A DNA stretch of 64,000 nt from Lepisosteus oculatus (Eukaryota > Chordata > Actinopteri > Semionotiformes > Lepisosteidae), in NCBI RefSeq assembly GCF_040954835.1, contig NC_090699.1, forward strand, positions 13,695,817-13,759,816, given 5' to 3'. Positions 1-10,300 of the stretch are shown one piece after another. Every line of letters begins with the position of its first letter. The stretch's first letter is position 1. The notes below the pieces were generated by a model, which made no database searches, was not told where the DNA came from, and saw only the letters and a list, made by a program, of their open reading frames with translations. A program made the position numbers and the translations under genes.

Positions 1-1500
1 TCTCAGGTCTTTTGATCGGGGCATGGTTCACGTGAACAGCTCTTTCTTGAGAAGAGCAGACTCTGTCAGTAACCAGCCTTTGTGTGCCTTTTTTATAGGG
101 CAGGGCACCTCCAACCCACACCTCCAGTCTCGTGTCATTGATGGGAACACCTGACTCCAGTTAGCTTTTGGAGAAGTCAATAGAGGTTCACATACTTTTT
201 TTTCTGTGAATGTTTAAACGATGTGTTCAGTACCGACAAGAAGACGTACAATTGTTTGCGTGTTATTAGTTTAGGAAGATTGTGTTTGTCTAGTCTTGTG
301 ACTTTCAGCTGAAGATCAGACCACATTTTTATGAAATCCAGGCGATTCCGAAGGGTTCACAAGTTTTTACTTGCAACTGTAGGAACAAATGACCCTCCCG
401 ATCGGTCTCTGGTCGTACAGTGATAGTTGCCCCAGGGTGACCCGGATTGGAGCCCCGTAGGCTGGGACCCCTGCTTTTGATCCGGACTCCTGGTTTTACG
501 GGGCTCTGGGCTGCTGCCGAGTGCGGTGGGCCAGGGTGCGAGGTCAGAGCCAGGGCGAGAAGGCAGGAGCGCCCCCTGCTGCTGGTCGCTGCTCACTGTG
601 ATGCTCCTTCGGATATTTTTGATTCACCCAGGGCAGGCCCCGACTCGGCGCCCCCACCCCATCCCCATCCCCATCCCTGCAGAGACAGCTTTGCAGTTGC
701 TTCGGCATGAAGGGCACATGAATAAAACCGCTAACGCTGCTAGCAGTACTCTGGTGCGATAGCGCCCCCTGTCAGGCACAGCTGGAGAACTGCAGACCGC
801 AGGGCGAGCCCACACAGGACAGAGGGAATGGCAGAGATGATCATATTCTTATACTTGTTTAGCTGCGTCGGGAATGGACAGAGCACTGCTCACAGGCTTT
901 TCGTATGTTTTCAGCCCCCTGTTTTGTTCACTTGTTGGTGTTGTGTAGATGAACGAGTGGAGAGACGACGACTGAAACTCTGGATTTCGTTTTGGAATCT
1001 GACCGGCTGCCCGGCCCCCCTGGACCCCTGTGCGCGAGAGCGCCCCCCCCGAGCCCGCAGGCCCAGCGGTGGAACTGCAGCTGGCTCTGATGGCCGTAAC
1101 AGCGCACCGAGTTCCTCAGTCTGCGCGCTGACTCCTTCGTCGGCTCGTCTCCACGGCCCTCGGGCTCCTGGCTTGGGAAAGTTTGTGTGTTTTTTTTCTA
1201 AACCTTCTGTAAAGAATAAACTTTCCTCCAGTGAGCCACTTGTTAACAAAATGAGCACAATGTGTTGGTTTCACTCTATGCATTTGTCTCTGTGTGTGGG
1301 GTGTGTCTGTCAGACCCTGTGTGTGTGTGTGTGTCTCCTCTGTGCCTGTGTGATGTTGCCATTCCTGTGTGGGTGTGTGTGTGTGTTTTGTAGTGGGATG
1401 TGTTGCTGTAGGGGGTGAGGCAGCCTCTCTCTGTATCAGGCCTGTATGGTGAAAGGAGAGGCTTTTTTGAAAGTCGGTTGTGGTGGATTCACTCTGGCCT
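1..1500. other. Left flank, no recognised gene; possible plus-strand 3' ends
   Basis: I recognise no conserved protein here. Two plus-strand AATAAA hexamers, at about 720-725 and 1215-1220, sit in AT-richer sequence and could be poly(A) signals of a plus-strand transcript entering from the left. A TG-rich stretch lies at about 1300-1390. The open frames that cross this segment are short and show no family motif, so none is called as a gene. Confidence 0.35.
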
Positions 1501-1507
1501 GACCTAC

Positions 1508-2130
1508 CTCTGAAAGCGAGTAAGACGGAGTCTTTCCCAGCCGCTGCCCGAGCTTGAGGAAACAAGAGGTAAAAAGTAAAACTTCCGTCATTTTCCAGCG
1601 GTAGACGGTCCGGTCCGGGTCTCCCGCACAAAACACGGCTACAGTCGCCCGGGGCGGAAACGCTGTTGCTAAGCGACCAGGGCTACGGAAGTCAGCGGGC
1701 GTCGCTAGGCAACCGGACGCCAAGGGCCGGACCGTCACAGGCGATTCGGCGGGAATGTACGGACCGGTCGAAGCGCGGTTAAAAACATCGTTTTCCACGG
1801 CGCTTCCGTCAGTTCAATCTTTCCGCGGAAAGGGCGTTTGTCACCGCAACCTGTTAAAGATGTCGCCCCCCTAGTGCCCCGCCGGGATCATTCCTGCGTT
1901 GCGGAGGCACACGGAACCGGATATGCGCCGCAATTCGCTTCCGTGTCGGGAAAGACGACCGGCGACGTTTTCGAAGAGTTTTTAAACCCCTAGTAGTTAC
2001 ACTGGAGAATAGGATGAGCGGACTGTATTCCCAGAGTCATTGACCATGCCGCAGCGAGTGCTGGCGCCATTAAGAGCGCTTCTCCACTCTGGTTGGAAAG
2101 GTAGCGGCCGTTGTTTCTGGGCCCGGGTGA
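1508..2130. promoter_or_regulatory. CpG-rich promoter-like region, possibly bidirectional
   Basis: The block is rich in CpG, unlike the repeat-filled DNA around it, and holds ETS-like CTTCCG/CGGAAG motifs (for example about 1580 and 1684). A minus-strand splice donor, CAGAG|GTAGGT, lies at 1508/1507. On the plus strand an ATG at 2046 opens a frame beginning MPQRVLAPLRALLHSGWK, with donor-like GT sites at about 2100 and 2127. The basic, Leu/Arg-rich start looks like a mitochondrial presequence, but I cannot identify the protein and see no second exon. That a CpG-rich block marks a housekeeping promoter is inference from composition. Confidence 0.4.
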
Positions 2131-2270
2131 GACAAACGGGTCGTCCTGGGGCGGTTTACCCACACGAACAGGACACGCGTGGGGCTGCACTGCCGCACCT
2201 TTATTACAGCAGCTTTGGTATCCAGGCTGTACACGACTGGGAAACCTCTCTCTCTCTCTCTATGTGGTAA
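2046..2270 (+). CDS. Unrecognised short ORF or first exon
   Basis: An ATG with an ACC just before it (a reasonable Kozak context) opens a 76-codon frame. The first 18-27 residues are rich in Leu, Arg and Ala with no acidic residue, as in mitochondrial targeting peptides. The tail enters simple TCTC sequence, so only the first part is likely to be real and probably ends at a splice donor near 2100 or 2127. No downstream exon was found before the tgm1 3' UTR, which is on the opposite strand. It may be a non-coding or antisense first exon. Confidence 0.2.
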   Translation: MPQRVLAPLRALLHSGWKGSGRCFWARVRQTGRPGAVYPHEQDTRGAALPHLYYSSFGIQAVHDWETSLSLSMW

Positions 2271-2345
2271 TACATAGGATTGACCGCTAGGTGTCGCAGC
2301 GGTTTAGCGTTCAAGACTCGGTCTAAAAAATTCGTCCTGCTGAGC

Positions 2346-2689
2346 GGACACTCCAGTACATTAACACTGCACTGAGAGAGAGGGGTTCATACAGACACAC
2401 TGACTGGACACTCCAGTACATTAACACTGCACTGAGAGAGAGGGGTTCATACAGACACACTGACTGACTGGACACTCCAGTACATTAACACTGCACTGAG
2501 AGAGAGGGGTTCATACAGACACACTGAGTGGACACTCCAGTACATTAACACTGCACTGAGAGAGAGGGGTTCATACAGACACACTGACTGACTGGACACT
2601 CCAGTACATTAACACTGCACTGAGAGAGAGGGGTTCATACAGACACACTGACTGACTGGACACTCCAGTACATTAACACTGCACTGAGA
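2346..2689 (+). repeat. 60/64-bp minisatellite, array 1
   Basis: About six units of the family with core GGACACTCCAGTACATTA. Units of 60 bp and 64 bp differ by an extra GACT at the junction. The array lies just past the probable tgm1 poly(A) site. Confidence 0.95.
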
Positions 2690-2767
2690 TAACAAGGAAC
2701 TGGCAGAAGAAAGCAGATGACAGCAGACTTCACCTCTCACTGGAGAATACCTGTGATATTGGCAGTA

Positions 2768-2773
2768 TTTATT
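2768..2773 (-). terminator. tgm1: Probable poly(A) signal of tgm1
   Basis: AATAAA on the minus strand (plus-strand TTTATT) lies in AT-rich unique sequence and is followed on the minus strand by a T/TG-rich stretch. It is the only canonical hexamer I found on the minus strand between the tgm1 stop codon at 5555 and array 1. Use of this site would give a 3' UTR of about 2.8 kb made largely of tandem repeats. The assignment is inference. Confidence 0.45.
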
Positions 2774-2812
2774 CATTTTGACAACAATCAAATACAAAAA
2801 AGTGTACAGTAG

Positions 2813-2965
2813 ACACATTTAACAGTATACAGGCTACATGAGTTTAACTGGGTACAGTCAACACATTTAACAGTATACAGGCTACATGAGTTTAACTGCG
2901 TACAGTCAACACACTTAACAGTATACAGGCTACATGAGTTCAACTATGTACAGTCGACACAATTA
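2813..2965 (+). repeat. 48-bp tandem repeat, three copies
   Basis: Three copies start at about 2821, 2869 and 2917 with AACAGTATACAGGCTACATG at the head of the first two. They lie within the inferred tgm1 3' UTR. Confidence 0.9.
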
Positions 2966-3201
2966 AAACACCTTAACAATTATCCTTCACACAGCTCTTC
3001 AGGCAGGTAATACTGACGGAAACATTTGAGTACAGCAACAGTCACAATCATCAAGACCGAAGTCAGAGACTTCACAGAGGAGTTTACAAGTTCTGATTGA
3101 CAGGAATGGAGCAGGAGGACAGAAAGACTTCACTGCAGTCTGTGCATGAGCATGCCACACAGGCTGATGAGAGATTTTTAAATCGTGTTTATAGTAGAGA
3201 G

Positions 3202-3224
3202 TAATAATAATAATAATAATAATG
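3202..3224 (+). repeat. (TAA)n microsatellite
   Basis: About seven AAT/TAA triplets in a row, inside the inferred tgm1 3' UTR. Flanking sequence from about 2966 to 3400 is unique and AT-rich. Confidence 0.9.
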
Positions 3225-3404
3225 CTGAGGTTAAAAGCAATAACTAATGACTCTCCTACCTAACATCCTTGATCTCAGGCTCCACCAAACATATTACTGA
3301 AATGTCACAAACTATCTTTATATCAATAATTGTAAATGCCTGTCATTCAGTGGGAGTCTGAATATAATCACAGTCAATAACTCATCCAGTTTATGTTAAA
3401 GTCA

Positions 3405-4500
3405 GTCCAGTCCAGCCTGGAGAGTCTCACACTGCTCTGTCAGTGTCAGTGGAGTCTGATTATAATCTCAGTTAATCGCTAATCAAGATCACAGTCCAGT
3501 CAGTCCAGTCCGGCCTGGAGAGTCTCACACTGCTCTGTCAGTGTCAGTGGAGTCTGATTATAATCTCAGTTAATCACTAATCAAGATCACAGTCCAGTCA
3601 GTCCAGTCCAGTCTGGAGAGTCTCACACTGCTCTGTCAGTGTCAGTGGAGTCTGATTATAATCTCAGTGAATCACTAATCAAGATCACAGTCCAGTCAGT
3701 CCAGTCCAGCCTGGAGAGTCTCACACTGCTCTGTCAGTGTCAATGGAGTCTGATTATAATCTCAGTGAATCACTAATCAAGATCACAGTCCAGTCAGTCC
3801 AGTCCAGCCTGGAGAGTCTCACACTGCTCTGTCAGTGTCAGTGGAGTCTGATTATAATCTCAGTGAATCACTAATCAAGATCACAGTCCAGTCAGTCCAG
3901 TCCAGCCTGGAGTGTCTCACACTGCTCTGTCAGTGTCAGTGGAGTCTGAATATAATCACAGTCAATAACTAATCCAGTTTATGTTAAAGTCAGTCCAGTC
4001 CAGCCTGGAGAGTCTCACACTGCTCTGTCAGTGTCAGTGGAGTCTGATTATAATCTCAGTTAATCACTAATCAAGATCACAGTCCAGTCAGTCCAGTCCA
4101 GCCTGGAGAGTCTCACACTGCTCTGTCAGTGTCAGTGGAGTCTGATTATAATCTCAGTGAATCACTAATCAAGATCACAGTCCAGTCAGTCCAGTCCAGC
4201 CTGGAGAGTCTCACACTGCTCTGATAGTGTCAGTGGAGTCTGATTATAATCTCAGTGAATCACTAATCAAGATCACAGTCCAGTCAGTCCAGCCTGGAGA
4301 GTCTCACACTGCTCTGTCAGTGTCAGTGGAGTCTGATTATAATCTCAGTGAATCACTAATCAAGATCACAGTCCAGTCAGTCCAGTCCAGCCTGGAGAGT
4401 CTCACACTGCTCTGATAGTGTCAGTGGAGTCTGATTATAATCTCAGTTAATCACTAATCAAGATCACAGTCCAGTCAGTCCAGTCCAGTAAAGTCTAGGA
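3405..4500 (+). repeat. About 98-bp minisatellite, about 11 copies
   Basis: Each unit contains CTGGAGAGTCTCACACTGCT followed by AGTGGAGTCTGATTATAATC and a CCAGTCAGTCCAGTCC spacer. Starts recur every 93-99 bp from about 3417 to 4389. It is inside the inferred tgm1 3' UTR. Confidence 0.92.
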
Positions 4501-4947
4501 AAGCCCAGTGTGGCTCAGATTGCTTTTTCACTGGAGTTTTGTTCATGTCTCTAGTGACTGGTCACAGCTGATCCGGTTCACTGGACCTTTCCTTACAGTG
4601 CAAAGTCCGATCAGATCGTTATGAAAATAAAACAAAACAGATGTGAAATGTGAGAACCCTCTTGCCCTCCTCCCCGTAGCTCTGCCAGAGGCTGACGTCT
4701 CCTCGGGGGGGAGTCTGGGCAGTGGTCACGCACTGGGACTGGGAGAGCCTCACTGGGACAGTTCTTACAGGTGGTGGGTCAAGGAGACGCCCCCCGCCAT
4801 GTGCTCTTTGGGGTGCACTGCAGCCTTGCACCTCAGCATCCGGCCCTGGTCCCAGATGCCACGCTGCAGTGTAAGGGCCTGCTCCCTTTCGTGCTCGGTG
4901 TTTTGTGCTGTCGTTGTTTCGTGCCTCTACCAACAATCGAGCATGAA

Positions 4948-5385
4948 GGACAGAGGGGCAGAGAGGGCAGAGAGGGCAGAGAGGACAGAGAGGACAGAGG
5001 GACAGAGAGGGCAGAGGGGTAGAGAGGGCAGAGAGGGCAGAGAGGGCAGAGAGGACAGAGAGGACAGAGGGGTAGAGAGGGCAGGGGGACAGAGAGGGCA
5101 GAGAGGGCAGGGGGGCAGAGAGGGCAGGGGGACAGAGAGGACAGAGAGGGCAGAGAGGGCAGAGAGGACAGAGGGACAGAGAGGGCAGAGGGGTAGAGAG
5201 GGCAGAGAGGACGGAGGGGCAGAGAGGGCAGGGGGACAGAGGGGCAGAGAGGACAGAGAGGACAGAGGGGCAGAGAGGGCAGAGGGGCAGAGAGGACAGA
5301 GGGGCAGAGAGGACAGAGGGGCAGAGAACAGAGGAGGACAGAGTGGGTAGAGAGGGTAGAGGGGCAGAGGACAGAGGACAGAGAG
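4948..5385 (+). repeat. Purine-rich repeat of GAGAGGGCA/GAGAGGACA
   Basis: About 440 bp of near-pure purine on the plus strand, with a 9-10 bp period broken mostly by single C or T. Long frames in it on both strands are low-complexity Arg/Glu/Gly or Pro/Leu/Ser and are not called as genes. It would be pyrimidine-rich in the tgm1 transcript. Confidence 0.9.
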
Positions 5386-5554
5386 TCAGAGGGGTGTGTG
5401 TGTGGGGAAACATTCTCTGACGGCGCTTCACAGCCTCTCTGCGAGACGGCGCTTGTCCCCTCTCACAGCAGCGGAGGGAGGCTGGGGTGGGGAGAGAGCT
5501 CGCGGCTCGAGAGACACGGCTGGTGAGCGTGGGGGGGGCTGGAGCGAGGGGGGC

Positions 5555-5702
5555 TCACAGCCTCTCCTTCACATCGATCTCCGTGACCCCGTGCACCTGG
5601 GTGAGCTGGCGGCAGTCCATCGAGGCGATAAGTTTCCTGAGGCCGGAGCGCGTAGGGACGAATTTCTCTGTCAGATTGACTGTGCAGTGTTTACCTATAT
5701 CA
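5555..5702 (-). CDS. tgm1: tgm1 coding exon 13 (C-terminus and stop)
   Basis: The acceptor is CTCTCTCTCAG|TGATAT. Using the CAG at 5705-5703 rather than the TAG eight bases on gives [12 protein letters not shown], which aligns with human VGDIGGNETVTL, so that start was chosen. The exon continues with [17 protein letters not shown] and [13 protein letters not shown] and stops at TGA, 5557-5555. The acceptor tract is the edge unit of minisatellite array 2. Confidence 0.93.
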
Positions 5703-7285
5703 CTGAGAGAGAGACAGAGGGGTTAATACAGACACCCTGACTGGACACTCCAGTACATTAACACTGCACTGAGAGAGAGACAGAGGGGTTCATACAGACA
5801 CACTGACTGACTGGACACTCCAGTACATTAACACTGCACTGAGAGAGAGGGGTTCATACAGACACACTGACTGGACACTCCAGTACATTAACACTGCACT
5901 GAGAGAGAGGGGTTCATACAGACACACTGACTGACTGGACACTCCAGTACATTAACACTGCACTGAGAGAGAGGGGTTCATACAGACACACTGACTGACT
6001 GGACACTCCAGTACATTAACACTGCACTGAGAGAGAGGGGTTCATACAGACACACTGACTGACTGGACACTCCAGTACATTAACACTGCACTGAGAGAGA
6101 GGGGTACATTAACACTGCACTGAGAGAGAGACAGAGGGGTTCATACAGACACACTGACTGACTGGACACTCCAGTACATTAACACTGCACTGAGAGAGAG
6201 GGGTTCATACAGACACACTGACTGACTGGACACTCCAGTACATTAACACTGCACTGAGAGAGAGGGGTTCATACAGACACACTGACTGACTGGACACTCC
6301 AGTACATTAACACTGCACTGAGAGAGAGGGGTTCATACAGACACACTGACTGGACACTCCAGTACATAAACACTGCACTGAGAGAGAGGGGTTCATACAG
6401 ACACACTGACTGACTGGACACTCCAGTACATTAACACTGCACTGAGAGAGAGGGGTTCATACAGACACACTGACTGACTGGACACTCCAGTACAGTAACA
6501 CTGCACTGAGAGAGAGGGGTTCATACAGACACACTGACTGACTGGACACTCCAGTACATTAACACTGCACTGAGAGAGAGGGGTTCATACAGACACACTG
6601 ACTGACTGGACACTCCGGTACATTAACACTGCACTGAGAGAGAGGGGTTCATACAGACACACTGACTGACTGGACACTCCAGTACATTAACACAGTACGT
6701 GAACAGTAGTAACTCCAGTTAAGACAGACAGTGTGTGAAGTAAGACATACTCAGAGACAGAGAAAAGGATGGACGTAGCTCTCTCACCCCACTGCGATCT
6801 CACGAACACTTTGCAGGCCCAGTCCCTCCACCCTGAACACCACTCCCTTCAGTACGATGGGGAGGGGGTTGGTAAAGGTGATCTTCGCCGTCATCTCGCT
6901 GCCCACCACAGCGTCCCCTAGTGGCTGGAAACGCACACAACAGCGATCAGAACCACCTGACAGTCGCGCAACTCACACCTGCTGGGCTACCAGCACACAT
7001 TCCCTTTCCAGGACCTGCTAGTAAACGAATGATTTTATCAATCAGAGAAAAACGTATCTGGCACCCGCATTCTTGATCGACATTGATTATCACTCCCAGT
7101 GACTCGTGCAGGTCTGGTGTAATTGATTGCTAGCTATTGATTAGTTGTGTAGATCGTGCATGAAGAGACAGCTGGCTGGTACTTTTACTCTCATTTATTT
7201 ATTCCTCGTTGCGGACCTGGATGTGTGGAAAACGCTTGAGTGAGTCTTAACTCTGAATGACTGATACCGTGCAGGTGGAAAAGCG

Positions 7286-7322
<37 letters not shown>

Positions 7323-10300
7323 ACCTGTATGTTCAGGTCAGGCGTGCGTAAGCGGAACGAGTACTGAGTGGCCAGAACCTGTCCCGTCTCACTGACCCGG
7401 GCCGTCACAATGAGCATCAGAGCCGCCTGATCCACCAGCTTGTCCTGGTAGTCCTTATAGGGGAGGACCCAGTCCACTGTCTTCACTGAGAGAGAGAGAG
7501 AGAGAGGCAGCACAGAAGATGAGCTCCTAATTTCTTTGAGATTTTATTGTTTTCTGGAACTGAACAAATAGTCTAGGAATAAGGCAACATCTAACAAAAC
7601 TAAAGAAAACTACAGAAGTAAAGAAATAATTTGCCATTGGGAAAAAAAAAAATCAACAAAGCGAACATCTAAAAAACTGAAGATCAACTATAAGACACAG
7701 CTACACCTGAGGATAAAGGACCTGAGGAAAAACTCCAAAAAGAAAAATCCCCAAGAGATGAAGAGGAACAAACAGAAAAGGAATCATTAAAACAAGGATA
7801 TAAGAATAAGAAGACAAGAAAGAAAGAAAGAAAGAGAAAAAGTACACCAAAGGAAACAAGAAGGAAAGGGAAAATACAAGCAGCATCAAGAGAAGCCAAG
7901 AACTCAGCCATCAACACGAAAAACACCTGGTAAGCCCTGTTCTTTCTTCTCCTTTCTTGAAGAAGCCTCTAAAAAATTGAACTGTTTTGTAGATAAAAGT
8001 TTAAAAAGTCTTTAGAAAAAGGTACCTTAAAGTTTAAATTAAACAAAATACCACTTGGGCCCACTACACTCAAAAGGCCAAAGTTGAAGAACCTGTTCCC
8101 AAGCAACAGGGGGCTGATTGTATTCAAAACGCCCGAGCCAGGCCGTCTGTTTGCTCTTCTCACCTGGGCCCATTGTATTTAAAAGAGCAAGATGAGTACA
8201 GAGCAGAACACAGCCCCACTGGACCAGCCCTGCCCCCTCAGCACAGTACTCCAGTACCCTGAGGACGTGAAAACCGTTAAGACCAGGAAACAGTACAAAG
8301 ACTCCTGGATGAAAGAAAACCCAGAGACCCTCATTGCTGACTACTGCCAGGCAGGAGAAAAGCACATAAAAACCAACCTGCTCTTTTTTACTGAGCATCC
8401 GAATGCCTGGCACACAGCTGTGTGTAAGAATTATACAAACACCACCAGAAGGGGCATCAGCAAAGGCAGGCAAATCTCCATAGGGGGCGACAGCGAGGTA
8501 GAAGACACTGTCCTGACTGTCAACACCTACCACAATGGTACAGTGATGATACAGGGCAGTGAGGCCGCTCTGGAGCTTTTCGAGGAAAAGTTCACAGACC
8601 TTAAAACACAGGCCGACCTGGAGAAACCTCCCCCAGAAACAGGAGAGAGACCCAGCAGCCTGATGCCCGCCACACCGGAGAGTTCAGCTCCACCTGACTC
8701 AGAGCCCACAAACACAGCCTCAGCCACAGAACAGCCCAGCAAAAGTGTAGCCCTCGGCAACACGGAAACACACCACCCGGACACACACAGCCCACACCAA
8801 CCCCCCTGTGACCACAGCACAGTGCGCCTCCTGAGAGAGAAACTCTCTGCTCTGGAGCTGGACTTCACTGAGTTCAAGGAGCTGATGCTGGGGAGACTCA
8901 TAGAGGGGCAGACAGCACAACAGCTAAGAGACGAGGTTAACAAACACAGGAACGAATGTAAAACCTCCAACAAACAGCTCAGGGTACAGATGGAGGAGCT
9001 GCTGCGGGACAACAGTAAGCTGCAGTCGGAAGTAGCAGAGCTGAGAGAGGAGCTGCAGCTCGCGGAGAGGACAAGCAAGACTCTCAAAGACCAGCTGAGG
9101 AAACTCACTACTTCCCACTGCAGCCCTGACTGCAACAGAACAGCCCTGAGACCCAGAACACACAACTCACAACACCCACCACCAACCCGCAAAGACACAC
9201 CCACCTCCACACAACCTGACACCCCTACAACCCCCACCACCAACTCCCACTTACCCAGTACCCCCACCGTAGCAAACACCACACCCACTGCACCCCCCGG
9301 CACCCCAAATCCCCTTACAACTCTACTGCCCAAAAGCACACCCACCTTGCCGAACACTCAGGGTGACCCACACACACACCCGGCCCCACCCAACTCCTCC
9401 ACCTCACACACTGCACCCCCCCAAGCAGCCCCCCGCCCGGCAGCACAGCGCCCCTCCAGCAGACTGGACACCAGAGGCAGACGCATGGAAGTAGCCCTTC
9501 TCATCGACTCCAACGGGAGGTACATCGATGAGCACAGGCTCTTCCCGGGATTACAAACAGCAAAGCTCTGGTGTCCGACGACAGAGAAGGCCCTGCAGCT
9601 GCTGTCCAGGTCGGTACTGGGAGCCCCTCAGCACATCATCATCCACACCGGCACCAACGACTTGAGGACCCAGAGGGAGCAGGTGGCCCAGTCCATCAGG
9701 AGAGTGGCAGAGAGGGCCATACAGGAGTTCCCTCGCGCCCGAATTGTCATCTCCACCCTGCTGCCGAGACAGGACGAGCAGCACCACACCATCCAGAGAA
9801 TCAATGCCGAGATCTCACGGTGCTGCGCCCTGCTCCCAAACGTCTATCTGGCCCATCACTCCACCCTTGGACCACAGCATCTACACGACCATAAACACCT
9901 CAAAAAACAGACCATTGGACTCTTCACAAAAACTCTAAAAGACACCACACTGGGCAGACACCCAAACAGCATCCCAGAGAGAAACAGGAGGACTACCAGA
10001 GGAACGCCCCAGCACCCACACCCCCAACCCAGACCAGCTCAACCCACAAAGAACAGAACCAGCACCACCCTACAGCCCTCCAACCCAGACCAACGACCGA
10101 ACAGGACCAGAACCAGCGCCCCACCCCATGCCCCTCACCCAGACCAGCAGCTGAACCGGACCAGAACCACAACCCCTCCCCACCCAGCACAACAACAGAG
10201 CCGGACCAAGCCCCTCCTGCACAGCTACGCCGCAGCCCTGGCCAGACCAGCAGTCCCGAGTGGTTTGGAGCTGGGAGAAATCCGGCAGCTCCTGAACCTC

